A stretch of DNA of 64,000 bases from Bacteroides nordii WAL 11050 = JCM 12987 (GTDB lineage Bacteria; Bacteroidota; Bacteroidia; Bacteroidales; Bacteroidaceae): positions 23,259 through 87,258 of the forward strand of contig BAJA01000023.1 of NCBI GenBank assembly GCA_000613465.1, read 5' to 3'. How positions within the stretch are numbered: position 1 is the first letter of the stretch; every line of letters starts with the position of its first letter. A model generated the notes under the pieces. The model worked only from the letters and a program-made list of their open reading frames with translations. It did no database searches and was not told the origin of the DNA. A program made the position numbers and the translations under genes. This document shows positions 8,682 through 17,221 of the stretch, piece by piece.

Positions 8682-9253
8682 CTTTCAAAAAGTTTTTTTG
8701 TGAATAAAATAGCCATTTTTTGCTTTGTGCTTCATTATGAGGTGTTTCTGTTGGAATAAAAAATAGAAATTCTTTTTATTTCTTTCTCAATAGAGGAATT
8801 CTAATGCTTCAAAAGGTGTGTGTTGTTAATATATTTTCTTCGTAGATTAGACAATTGATTTTATGTGCTGCAAAAGTACGTATTTAATGGTGCGTTAAAT
8901 ACCTAATTAAAGCAGTATTAAAATAGATAGTTTATATCTATAAAGTACGTAGTTTTTAATTGCTTGTAATACAGTAATATATGGTGCTGTTTTGCCTCTA
9001 TCTGTATCTTTGTATCTCGTTTCATGTATATTTTTCTGCCTGTCGTGCGGTTGAATACCTTAAAATGATGACATTATTTTCTTTATTTCTTTTTGAATTT
9101 TGAACTCCAATCTTTCTATCTGATCTATTTCTTGCTTTTAAAGTAAACTTTTTGCTCAAATTATTCGCTATTTTGCAATAATTAGTTATTTTTGCAAGCT
9201 AAAATCGCAGGCAGTGAAACAACGCTGCATGAATTAGTAAAATAGTAGAAACA
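8682..9253. other. AT-rich intergenic region between the tRNA promoter and purU
   Basis: No gene is recognised. It contains one copy of a two-copy ACGTA repeat (8872-8965), a minus-strand -7-like TACTTTTG inside that repeat (8871-8878) and a plus-strand -7-like TATTTTTG (9187-9194) that may serve purU. The rest is AT-rich sequence without visible structure. Confidence 0.5.
8872..8965 (+). repeat. ACGTA-box repeat, copy A
   Basis: Shares with 44214-44304 the exact strings TACGTATTTAAT and AAAGTACGTA at identical 70-bp spacing. The intervening bases match roughly half to two thirds by eye. See the finding on this repeat. Confidence 0.6.
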
Positions 9254-10111
9254 ATGATGACAACTGCCAAACTGTTATTGCACTGTCCCGATAAACCGGG
9301 TATCCTGGCCGAGGTGACAGACTTTATCACGGTAAACAAAGGAAATATTATCTATCTGGACCAGTACGTAGACCATGTGGAAAACATCTTTTTTATGCGT
9401 ATTGAATGGGAATTGAAAGATTTCCTGGTTCCTCAGGAAAAGATTGAAGATTATTTTGAAACACTCTACGCCCAGAAGTATGGCATGAATTTCCGTCTCT
9501 ATTTCTCAGATGTGAAACCACGGATGGCTATATTTGTATCCAAAATGTCGCACTGTCTTTTTGATATGTTGGCACGGTATACGGCAGGAGAGTGGAATGT
9601 GGAAATTCCTCTGATCATTAGTAATCATCCCGATTTGCAGCATGTGGCAGAGCGTTTCGGTATTCCTTTCTACCTTTTCCCTATCACAAAAGAGACGAAG
9701 GAAGAGCAGGAACGTAAAGAGATGGAACTGCTGGCTAAACATAACATCACATTTATTGTCCTGGCGCGTTATATGCAGGTTATCTCAGAGCAGATGATCA
9801 ATGCTTATCCTAATAAAATTATCAATATTCACCACTCTTTTCTTCCGGCTTTTGTAGGTGCAAGACCTTATCATGCTGCTTTTGAAAGAGGTGTGAAAAT
9901 TATTGGTGCTACCAGTCATTATGTAACGACTGAGTTGGATGCCGGACCTATTATAGAACAGGATGTTGTGCGCATCACACATAAAGATTCGATAGAAGAT
10001 CTGGTTAATAAGGGTAAGGACCTGGAGAAAATTGTACTTTCGCGTGCCGTGCAGAAGCATATCGAACGCAAGGTATTGGCTTATAAAAATAAAACGGTAA
10101 TATTTAATTAG
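9254..10111 (+). CDS. purU: Formyltetrahydrofolate deformylase
   Basis: Hydrolyses 10-formyl-THF to formate and THF, balancing one-carbon pools and supplying formate to PurT where present. The N-terminal ACT domain (about 5-80, TAKLLLHCPDKPGILAEVTD) is followed by a formyltransferase catalytic domain with the HHSFLPAFVGARPY signature (about 195-208) and a downstream Asp in TTELDAGPIIEQD. 285 residues is typical. Cytoplasmic. A long inverted repeat separates it from hisH. Confidence 0.95.
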   Translation: MMTTAKLLLHCPDKPGILAEVTDFITVNKGNIIYLDQYVDHVENIFFMRIEWELKDFLVPQEKIEDYFETLYAQKYGMNFRLYFSDVKPRMAIFVSKMSHCLFDMLARYTAGEWNVEIPLIISNHPDLQHVAERFGIPFYLFPITKETKEEQERKEMELLAKHNITFIVLARYMQVISEQMINAYPNKIINIHHSFLPAFVGARPYHAAFERGVKIIGATSHYVTTELDAGPIIEQDVVRITHKDSIEDLVNKGKDLEKIVLSRAVQKHIERKVLAYKNKTVIFN

Positions 10112-10206
10112 TTGACAATTGACAATTGACAGTGGACAATTGCTGCGTTGTAAGCGTCTGGTTATTTGAACTCACTGTCAATCGTCAATTGTCAACTGTC
10201 AACTAA
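10109..10206. repeat. Intergenic word-hairpin (TTGACAA words)
   Basis: The left arm starts at the purU stop (TTAGTTGACAATTGACAATT..) and is mirrored by the right arm just before hisH (..GTCAATTGTCAACTGTCAAC). Each arm is made of tandem TTGACAA-like words. The unpaired centre contains GCTGCGTTG. It is an imperfect stem of about 28 bp. Confidence 0.75.
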
Positions 10207-10212
10207 ATAAGG

Positions 10213-10803
10213 ATGAATGTTGCAGTAATAAAATACAATGCCGGGAATATCCGCTCTGTAGACTATGCTTTAAAGCGTCTTGGAGTGGAGGCTGTGATCA
10301 CTGCTGATAAGGAGGTGTTGCAGGCTGCCGATAAGGTGATTTTCCCTGGAGTAGGACAGGCTGAGACTACCATGAATCACTTGCGGGCTACCGGGATGGA
10401 TGAATTGATCAAGAATCTCCGTCAGCCGGTGTTAGGTATTTGCCTGGGGATGCAGTTGATGTGTAGTTATTCTGAAGAAGGGGATGTGGACTGTTTGGGA
10501 GTTTTTGATGTGCCGGTAAAACGTTTTATCCCACACAAGCATGAGGATAAGGTACCGCATATGGGCTGGAATACGATAGGACATCTGAATAGTGAACTTT
10601 TTAAGGGTTTCACGCAGGATGAATTTGTCTATTTTGTACATAGCTTCTATGTACCCGTTTGTGATTTTACGGCTGCCGAGACAGATTATATACACCCATT
10701 CAGTGCTGCTTTGCATAAAGATAATTATTACGCTACACAATTTCATCCTGAAAAGAGTGGTGGGACAGGAGAGAAGATATTGAGAAACTTTTTGGATCTA
10801 TAA
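10213..10803 (+). CDS. hisH: Imidazole glycerol phosphate synthase, glutaminase subunit
   Basis: Class I glutaminase that feeds ammonia to HisF in histidine synthesis. The catalytic Cys is in LGICLGMQLM (about residue 78), and His and Glu are in QFHPEKSGG near 178-180. 196 residues is the normal length. It begins the hisH-hisA-hisF-hisIE block. The start ATG follows AAATAAGG closely. Confidence 0.97.
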   Translation: MNVAVIKYNAGNIRSVDYALKRLGVEAVITADKEVLQAADKVIFPGVGQAETTMNHLRATGMDELIKNLRQPVLGICLGMQLMCSYSEEGDVDCLGVFDVPVKRFIPHKHEDKVPHMGWNTIGHLNSELFKGFTQDEFVYFVHSFYVPVCDFTAAETDYIHPFSAALHKDNYYATQFHPEKSGGTGEKILRNFLDL

Positions 10804-10841
10804 CTTTCATGATTATACGATGGAGAGTACAGTCTGATGTA

Positions 10842-10880
10842 TTTTCAATCGTCAAATCGTAAATCGTCAAATTGTAAATA
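10842..10880 (+). repeat. his spacer repeat 1
   Basis: Tandem words of the type AATCGTAAAT / CGTCAAAT fill the hisH-hisA gap. They are related to the spacers at 11608 and 12430 and to an arm at 37694-37710. Confidence 0.65.
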
Positions 10881-10885
10881 ATAAT

Positions 10886-11605
10886 ATGATTGAAATTATT
10901 CCAGCTATTGACATTATCGATGGGAAATGCGTTCGCCTTTCTCAGGGAGATTATGACAGTAAAAAGGTGTATAATGAGAACCCGGTGGAAGTGGCCAAGG
11001 AGTTTGAAGCCAACGGTATTCGTCGCTTGCATGTGGTAGATCTTGACGGGGCTGCCTCTCATCATGTGGTAAATTACCGCACGTTAGAGCAAATAGCTGC
11101 CCGTACTTCTCTTATTATCGATTTTGGTGGTGGGGTAAAGAGTGACGAGGATCTTATTATTGCTTTTGAGAGTGGTGCAGAGATGATAACCGGAGGAAGT
11201 ATAGCTGTGAAGAATCCTGAACTGTTTTGCCGTTGGATAGACAAGTATGGCAGTGAGAAAATTATTCTTGGAGCCGATGTCAAAGATCATAAGATTGCTG
11301 TCAATGGCTGGAAAGATGAGAGTGCCTGTGATCTTTTCCCTTTCCTGAAAGAGTATATTCATAAAGGGATAGAGAAAGTGATCTGTACGGATATCAGTTG
11401 TGACGGTATGCTTGCCGGGCCTTCTATTGAACTGTATAAAGAGATACTTGCTGAACACCCCACTCTCTATCTGATAGCAAGTGGTGGAGTCAGTAACATG
11501 GATGATATTGAAGCCCTCCATGAAGCCGGAGTGCCTGCCGTTATTTTCGGCAAAGCGCTTTATGAAGGACATATCACCTTGAAAGATCTCTACCGTTTTT
11601 TATAG
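10886..11605 (+). CDS. hisA: ProFAR isomerase
   Basis: Phosphoribosylformimino-AICAR-phosphate isomerase, a (beta/alpha)8 barrel that opens the ribose of ProFAR in histidine synthesis. The catalytic Asp pair is visible in PAIDIIDGKCVRL (residue 8) and GADVK (about 130), with phosphate-binding GGGVKS and ASGGVS. 239 residues is typical. It is followed 48 bp later by hisF. Confidence 0.97.
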   Translation: MIEIIPAIDIIDGKCVRLSQGDYDSKKVYNENPVEVAKEFEANGIRRLHVVDLDGAASHHVVNYRTLEQIAARTSLIIDFGGGVKSDEDLIIAFESGAEMITGGSIAVKNPELFCRWIDKYGSEKIILGADVKDHKIAVNGWKDESACDLFPFLKEYIHKGIEKVICTDISCDGMLAGPSIELYKEILAEHPTLYLIASGGVSNMDDIEALHEAGVPAVIFGKALYEGHITLKDLYRFL

Positions 11606-11607
11606 TA

Positions 11608-11647
11608 TTTTCAATCGTAAATAGTAAATTGTCCAATCGTAAATATT
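11608..11647 (+). repeat. his spacer repeat 2
   Basis: Fills the hisA-hisF gap. It shares the string TTTCAATCGTAAATAGTAAA exactly with the spacer at 12430, ending in a second AATCGTAAAT word. Confidence 0.65.
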
Positions 11648-11653
11648 AGTATC

Positions 11654-12415
11654 GTGTTAGCAAAAAGAATTATTCCCTGTCTTGATATAAAAGATGGGCA
11701 GACTGTAAAAGGAACCAATTTTGTCAACCTCCGTCAGGCAGGTGATCCGGTTGAACTGGGACGTGCTTATAGCGAACAGGGAGCTGATGAGCTGACTTTT
11801 CTTGATATTACCGCCAGTCATGAAGGGCGTAAGACCTTTGCCGAATTGGTGAAACGAATTGCTGCTAATATTAATATCCCTTTTACAGTGGGAGGAGGGA
11901 TCAATGAATTGAGTGATGTGGATCGTTTGCTGAATGCCGGTGCCGATAAAATATCTGTAAACTCTTCTGCCATTCGTAATCCGCAATTGATTGATGATAT
12001 AGCAAAGCACTTCGGTTCGCAGGTTTGCGTGCTTGCCGTAGATGCCAAGATGACTGAAAATGGTTGGAAATGTTACCTGAATGGCGGCCGTATAGAAACT
12101 GATAAAGAATTGCTGACATGGACCAAAGAGGCTCAGGAACGGGGTGCCGGAGAGATACTTTTTACCAGCATGAATCATGATGGTGTGAAGACCGGATATG
12201 CCAATGAAGCACTTGCTTCGCTTGCCGGGCAACTTTCTATACCTATTATCGCTTCGGGAGGGGCCGGTACGGTGGAACATTTCCGGGATGCTTTCACTCT
12301 TGGCAAAGCGGATGCTGCGCTGGCTGCCAGTGTTTTTCATTTCGGAGAAATCAAAATTCCCGATTTAAAATCGTATCTTTGCAGTCAGGGAATTACTGTA
12401 AGAAGGGAGAATTGA
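11654..12415 (+). CDS. hisF: Imidazole glycerol phosphate synthase, cyclase subunit
   Basis: Partner of HisH; converts PRFAR plus ammonia to IGP and AICAR. The (beta/alpha)8 barrel has catalytic Asp in IPCLDIKDGQTVKG (residue 11) and AVDAK (about 130), and phosphate loops GGGINE and ASGGAGT. The start is GTG at 11654, which gives the conserved N-terminus LAKRIIPCLDI. 253 residues. Confidence 0.97.
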   Translation: MLAKRIIPCLDIKDGQTVKGTNFVNLRQAGDPVELGRAYSEQGADELTFLDITASHEGRKTFAELVKRIAANINIPFTVGGGINELSDVDRLLNAGADKISVNSSAIRNPQLIDDIAKHFGSQVCVLAVDAKMTENGWKCYLNGGRIETDKELLTWTKEAQERGAGEILFTSMNHDGVKTGYANEALASLAGQLSIPIIASGGAGTVEHFRDAFTLGKADAALAASVFHFGEIKIPDLKSYLCSQGITVRREN

Positions 12416-12429
12416 GAGGGGAGAAGTAA

Positions 12430-12466
12430 TTTCAATCGTAAATAGTAAATCGTTAAATCGTAAATA
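12430..12466 (+). repeat. his spacer repeat 3
   Basis: Fills the hisF-hisIE gap with AATCGTAAAT/AGTAAAT words. It shares a run of about 21 nt with the hisA-hisF spacer, and ATCGTAAATAGTAAATC with the reverse complement of 37694-37710. Confidence 0.65.
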
Positions 12467-12468
12467 GA

Positions 12469-13080
12469 ATGATGTTGGATTTTGATAAAATGAATGGGCT
12501 TGTTCCCGCTATCATACAAGATAATGACACCCGTAAGGTGCTGATGCTTGGTTTTATGAATAAGGAAGCTTATGACAAGACTGTAGAGACCGGGAAAGTA
12601 ACTTTTTTCAGCCGTACCAAGAATCGTCTCTGGACCAAAGGAGAGGAGAGCGGTAATTTCCTGAATGTGGTTTCTATCAAAGCCGATTGTGACAATGACA
12701 CACTGTTGATTCAGGTTAACCCGGTTGGCCCTGTATGTCATACAGGTACAGATACTTGTTGGGGCGAAAAGAATGAAGAACCTGTAATGTTTCTCAAACT
12801 GCTGCAGGATTTTATTGATAAGCGTCACGAAGAGATGCCGGAGAAATCTTATACTACCAGCCTTTTTGAATCGGGCATCAATAAGATAGCTCAAAAGGTG
12901 GGTGAAGAAGCGGTAGAAACAGTTATAGAGGCTACTAATGGAACCAATGAACGGTTGATTTACGAAGGATCCGATTTGATATATCACCTCATCGTGCTGC
13001 TAACTTCTAAAGGCTATCGCATCGAAGACCTGGCACGCGAATTGCAGGTAAGACATAGCGCCTCATGGACGAAGCACTGA
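12469..13080 (+). CDS. hisIE: Bifunctional phosphoribosyl-AMP cyclohydrolase / phosphoribosyl-ATP pyrophosphatase
   Basis: Two successive early steps of histidine synthesis in one chain. The HisI domain (about 1-115) has the metal motif DCDNDTLLIQV and GPVCHTGTDTCW. The HisE domain (about 118-203) has GINKIAQKVGEEAVE and EGSDLIYHL. 203 residues is standard. The 3' end overlaps the FtsE-like gene by 16 bp, so translational coupling is likely. Confidence 0.96.
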   Translation: MMLDFDKMNGLVPAIIQDNDTRKVLMLGFMNKEAYDKTVETGKVTFFSRTKNRLWTKGEESGNFLNVVSIKADCDNDTLLIQVNPVGPVCHTGTDTCWGEKNEEPVMFLKLLQDFIDKRHEEMPEKSYTTSLFESGINKIAQKVGEEAVETVIEATNGTNERLIYEGSDLIYHLIVLLTSKGYRIEDLARELQVRHSASWTKH

Positions 13081-13760
13081 TTACATATAACAATGTAGAG
13101 ATACATCAGCAAGAACTTTGCGTGCTGAGTGACGTGACGTTACAGTTGCACAAAGGTGAGTTTGTATATCTGATAGGCAAGGTAGGGTCGGGAAAAACGA
13201 GCCTGCTCAAAACCTTCTATGGTGAACTCGATATCGCTGATGGTGAAGCGGAAGTGCTGGGATATAATATGAAAACGATCAAACGTAAGTACATCCCGCA
13301 ACTGAGGCGTAAACTTGGTATTGTCTTTCAGGACTTCCAGTTGCTGACAGATCGTACCGTATATAACAATCTTGAGTTTGTGCTTCGTGCTACCGGCTGG
13401 AAGAATAAGCAAGAGATAAAGGAGCGTATTGAAGAAGTATTGCAGTTGGTAGGCATGAGTAACAAAGGTTACAAGTTGCCTAACGAACTCTCCGGAGGTG
13501 AGCAACAACGTATTGTTATTGCGCGTGCCGTACTAAATTCACCTGCTATTATCCTGGCAGACGAACCTACCGGAAACCTGGATGTGGAAACTGGAAAGGC
13601 CATTGTGGAATTGTTGCATAGTATTTGCGAATCGGGTTCATCTGTAGTGATGACTACCCATAATCTGCAATTATTGCGCGAATATCCCGGACGTGTATAC
13701 CGGTGTTCGGAGCATCATATCAATGATGTGACGGATGAATTTACAGAGAAAAATAATTAA
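13065..13760 (+). CDS. ftsE: FtsE-like ABC ATPase
   Basis: 231-residue ABC ATPase of the FtsE/LolD type. Walker A is GKVGSGKT (about 39), Q-loop FQDFQLL, signature LSGGEQQR (about 142), Walker B IILADEPTGNLD, and H-loop TTHN. FtsE pairs with the membrane protein FtsX to control septal wall hydrolases; no ftsX is visible nearby. Its start lies inside hisIE (16-bp overlap) and aspartokinase follows at 13792, an amino-acid context rather than a division cluster. Confidence 0.85.
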   Translation: MDEALITYNNVEIHQQELCVLSDVTLQLHKGEFVYLIGKVGSGKTSLLKTFYGELDIADGEAEVLGYNMKTIKRKYIPQLRRKLGIVFQDFQLLTDRTVYNNLEFVLRATGWKNKQEIKERIEEVLQLVGMSNKGYKLPNELSGGEQQRIVIARAVLNSPAIILADEPTGNLDVETGKAIVELLHSICESGSSVVMTTHNLQLLREYPGRVYRCSEHHINDVTDEFTEKNN

Positions 13761-13791
13761 TATACATACTAATTTTAATACAGTAACGAAA

Positions 13792-15110
13792 ATGAAAGTT
13801 TTAAAGTTTGGAGGAACTTCCGTAGGCTCTGCACAGCGGATGAAGGAAGTAGCCAAATTGATTACCGATGGTGAAAAAAAGATTGTTGTTCTTTCGGCTA
13901 TGTCGGGTACAACAAACACATTGGTGGAGATTTCCGACTATCTGTACAAGAAGAATCCGGAAGGTGCCAACGAGATTATCAATAAGCTGGAATCTAAATA
14001 TAAACAGCACGTTGATGAACTTTATGCTACCCCGGAATATAAACAGAAAGCTCTGGAAGTTGTCAAATCTCATTTCGACTACATTCGTTCGTATACGAAG
14101 GATCTCTTCACATTGTTCGAAGAGAAAGTAGTGCTGGCACAAGGCGAGCTGATTTCTACTGCCATGGTAAACTTCTATTTGCAGGAGTGTGGCGTGAAGT
14201 CTGTACTGCTTCCGGCTTTAGAATTCATGCGTACTGACAAAAACGCAGAACCCGATCCTATCTATATTAAGGAGAAATTGCTGGCACAGCTGGAACTCTA
14301 TCCGGATGCAGAGATCTATATTACACAGGGTTTCATTTGTCGTAATGCCTATGGGGAGATTGACAACCTGCAACGTGGCGGTAGCGATTATACTGCTTCT
14401 TTGATTGGTGCGGCTATCAATGCTTCTGAAATACAGATTTGGACAGATATCGATGGGATGCACAACAATGATCCGCGTATTGTGGACAAGACTTCTCCGG
14501 TGCGTCAGTTGCATTTTGAGGAGGCCGCCGAGTTGGCTTACTTTGGTGCCAAGATTCTTCATCCTACCTGTATTCAGCCAGCCAAGTATGCCAATATTCC
14601 GGTACGTCTGCTCAATACTATGGCTCCTGATGCTCCAGGTACATTGATCTCTAACGATACGGAGAAAGGAAAAATCAAAGCGGTAGCTGCTAAAGAGAAT
14701 ATTACTGCTATCAAGATTAAATCCAGCCGTATGTTACTGGCTCACGGATTCTTGCGTAAAGTATTTGAAATCTTTGAAAGCTATCAGACGTCTATTGATA
14801 TGATCTGTACTTCAGAGGTGGGTGTGTCTGTTACCGTAGATAATACCAAGCATCTGAACGAGATACTGGACGACTTGAAGAAATATGGTACGGTAACGGT
14901 TGATAGAGACATGTGTATCATTTGTGTGGTAGGAGACCTTGAATGGGAAAATGTAGGCTTTGAAGCAAGGCACTTGATGCGATGCGTGATATTCCGGTAC
15001 GTATGATTTCCTTCGGTGGTAGTAATTACAACATTTCTTTCCTTATCCGTGAGTGCGATAAGAAGGTAGCGTTACAATCGTTGAGTGATATGCTGTTCAA
15101 CGGAAAATAA
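13792..15110 (+). pseudogene. lysC: Aspartokinase with 1-base frameshift near the 3' end
   Basis: Phosphorylates aspartate as the first step towards Lys, Thr, Met and DAP. It has N-terminal KFGGTSVGSAQRM, a kinase domain to about 290, then two ACT domains. The first start codon to give this N-terminus is ATG 13792. The frame is lost near 14971-14976: the main ORF reads through EARH and stops at 15006. In the -1 frame the expected C-terminus resumes at once (DAMRDIPVRMISFGGS .. LFNGK) and ends at TAA 15108-15110. Restoring one base gives a 439-residue protein of normal length. This is either a sequencing indel or very recent loss. lysA follows. Confidence 0.85.
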
Positions 15111-15133
15111 TAATCACATATCTACTATAAGAA

Positions 15134-15194
15134 GGCACAGAGGACACAGGGTATTAAAAGAAATTCAAACTCTGTGCCTCTGTCCTCTCTGTGG
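15134..15194. repeat. Short inverted repeat of the CTCTGTG family
   Basis: GGCACAGAGGACACAG faces CTCTGTGCCTCTGTCCTC across an AT-rich loop between lysC and lysA. It uses the same words as the longer elements at 26531 and 46502. Confidence 0.55.
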
Positions 15195-15218
15195 TAGACC
15201 TAAAACAAAGTATCTTTT

Positions 15219-16379
15219 ATGAAAGGAATATTCCCTATTGATAAATTTCGTGAGTTGCGTACCCCTTTTTATTATTATGATACAAAAGTGCTGCGTGACA
15301 CACTGACTGCTATCAATAAAGAAGTAGCCCGTTATGAACATTTCGACGTACATTATGCTGTGAAAGCAAATGCAAACCCGAAGGTGCTCACCATCATTCG
15401 TGAGAGTGGATTGGGTGCCGATTGTGTCAGTGGGGGCGAAATACGTGCAGCTATTAAAGCTGGTTTCCCTGCACAGAAGATTGTATTTGCCGGTGTGGGT
15501 AAAGCCGATTGGGAGATTGAACTTGGATTGGATTATGATATTTTCTGTTTTAACGTAGAATCTATCCCCGAGCTGGAGATTATTAACGAACTGGCTGCTG
15601 CCAAAGGAAAAGTGGCAAATGTTGCTTTTCGTATCAATCCCAATGTAGGTGCACATACCCATGCAAATATCACTACCGGACTTGCTGAGAATAAGTTTGG
15701 TATCAGTATGGAAGATATGGACAAAGTGATAGATGTGGCTTTGGGGATGAAGCATATCAACTTTATCGGTCTGCACTTTCATATTGGTTCGCAGATACTC
15801 GATATGGGTGATTTTATTGCTCTTTGTAATCGGGTAAACGAATTGCAGAATAAACTTGAGGCACGTCAGATTTTTGTAAAGCATATTAATGTGGGTGGTG
15901 GACTCGGTATTGATTACGATCATCCCAATCGTCAGTCAATTCCTGATTTCAAGGCTTATTTTGCTACCTATGCGGGTCAGTTGAAGTTGCGTCCGCATCA
16001 GACATTGCATTTTGAACTGGGACGTGCAGTAGTGGGGCAGTGTGGTACGCTTGTTTCTAAGGTGTTGTATGTGAAGCAGGGCACCAATAAGAAATTTGCT
16101 ATTCTCGATGCCGGAATGACGGACTTGATTCGTCCGGCACTTTATCAGGCACATCACAAGATGGAGAATCTTACTTCTGATGAGGCGATGCAGACTTATG
16201 ATGTAGTAGGTCCTATTTGTGAATCGTCCGATGTTTTCGGTAAAGCGATCGATTTGAATAAAGTGAAACGTGGTGACCTGATTGCGCTCCGTTCTGCGGG
16301 TGCATATGGCGAAATTATGGCTTCATCCTATAATTGTCGTGAACTGCCGAAAGGGTATACATCGGATGAATTAGTATGA
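15219..16379 (+). CDS. lysA: Diaminopimelate decarboxylase
   Basis: PLP enzyme of alanine-racemase fold III that makes L-lysine from meso-DAP. PLP Lys is in HYAVKANANPKVL (about residue 51). HFHIGSQ (about 185), GGGLGIDYDH and the C-terminal CESSDVFGKA with the active-site Cys are present. 386 residues is typical. It lies downstream of lysC in the same direction, consistent with a lysine branch unit. Confidence 0.95.
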   Translation: MKGIFPIDKFRELRTPFYYYDTKVLRDTLTAINKEVARYEHFDVHYAVKANANPKVLTIIRESGLGADCVSGGEIRAAIKAGFPAQKIVFAGVGKADWEIELGLDYDIFCFNVESIPELEIINELAAAKGKVANVAFRINPNVGAHTHANITTGLAENKFGISMEDMDKVIDVALGMKHINFIGLHFHIGSQILDMGDFIALCNRVNELQNKLEARQIFVKHINVGGGLGIDYDHPNRQSIPDFKAYFATYAGQLKLRPHQTLHFELGRAVVGQCGTLVSKVLYVKQGTNKKFAILDAGMTDLIRPALYQAHHKMENLTSDEAMQTYDVVGPICESSDVFGKAIDLNKVKRGDLIALRSAGAYGEIMASSYNCRELPKGYTSDELV

Positions 16380-16523
16380 AAAATTAAATTTGTTTAGAAC
16401 AAATAAGAAGCGTCAATTGTTTTTATATAAAATGGATTCTGATTTTACAGATAGTGATTTACCGATGTTTATATTTCTTGTGAAATCAAAGTAAAGAGTT
16501 TAATTCACTAATATATAATTATT

Positions 16524-17003
16524 ATGATGACAGAGAAATTACAGAAAGTTCTGAATGAGCAAGTTACAGCAGAGATGTGGTCTGCTAACCTTTATTTATC
16601 TATGTCTTTCCACCTTGAAAGAGAGGGGTATACCGGTTTTGCTTCCTGGTTGAAAAAGCAATCACAGGAAGAGATGGAGCATGCTTATGCTATTGCCGGG
16701 TATATCATAAAACGTGGTGGTATAGCAAAAGTAGACAAAATTGATGTAGTGCCTACGGGATGGGGTACACCATTGGAAGTTTTTGAGCATGTATATGAAC
16801 ATGAATGCCATGTTTCTAAAATGATTGACGGCCTGGTAGCCATTGCTTCTTCCGAAAAAGACAATGCAACACAGGATTTCCTTTGGGGCTTTGTTCGTGA
16901 GCAGGTAGAAGAAGAAGCTACTGCTATGGAGATTGTAGATAAGTTGAAACGTGCAGGTGATGCAGGTGTCTTCTTTATTGATGCTCAGTTGGGTAAACGC
17001 TGA
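16524..17003 (+). CDS. ftnA: Ferritin (non-haem, FtnA type)
   Basis: Four-helix-bundle iron store that oxidises Fe(II) and mineralises iron in a 24-mer. Ferroxidase ligands are visible: Glu in NEQVTAEMWSANLY, Glu and His in SQEEMEHAYA (about 50-54), Glu in YEHE and Gln in REQVEEEATA. 159 residues is standard. A rho-independent terminator follows, so it is probably monocistronic. Confidence 0.95.
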   Translation: MMTEKLQKVLNEQVTAEMWSANLYLSMSFHLEREGYTGFASWLKKQSQEEMEHAYAIAGYIIKRGGIAKVDKIDVVPTGWGTPLEVFEHVYEHECHVSKMIDGLVAIASSEKDNATQDFLWGFVREQVEEEATAMEIVDKLKRAGDAGVFFIDAQLGKR

Positions 17004-17022
17004 TCGAACTATTCTTTTTACA

Positions 17023-17062
17023 TAAAAAAGGTCCCGGGCAATTTGTTCGGGACTTTTTTTAT
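17023..17062 (+). terminator. Rho-independent terminator after ferritin
   Basis: GTCCCG / CGGGAC stem with loop GGCAATTTGTT, flanked by A-run and T-run (AAAAAAG .. CTTTTTTTATG). It is symmetrical, but there is no gene on the other strand to serve. Confidence 0.9.
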
Positions 17063-17156
17063 GTGAGAAAAATGGCTGTCTGTTACTCAGTATTTTCTTT
17101 GTATATGAATAATAAGATTTTTTTTAAGAAGGTCCTTTCTTCTTGCGAAATTTATT

Positions 17157-17207
17157 TATCTTTGTCGCAATTATCATAAAGAAGATAAAAGATCGTTTAT
17201 CTTCTTT
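17157..17207 (+). promoter_or_regulatory. Promoter and leader hairpin of the TonB receptor
   Basis: The -7 box TATCTTTG (17157-17164) matches TAnnTTTG. Just downstream, inside the predicted 5' UTR, AAAGAAGATAAA (17178-17189) is perfectly mirrored by TTTATCTTCTTT (17196-17207) with a 6-nt loop, ending 14 bp before ATG 17222. The hairpin may be an operator or RNA control element. Confidence 0.6.
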
Positions 17208-17221
17208 ATAAAGTGAAAAGC

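Noticed and set aside
9112..9253. Riboswitch upstream of purU
   Set aside because: No conserved riboswitch core (for example THF, purine or glycine type) could be recognised by eye; only AT-rich sequence and a -7-like box.
12374..12381. Internal promoter for hisIE (TATCTTTG)
   Set aside because: The -7 match is inside hisF codons and no -33 element is found; a chance match is likely in this sequence.
10842..12466. CRISPR-like array in the his operon
   Set aside because: The repeats are separated by full genes, are not of constant length and there are no cas genes.
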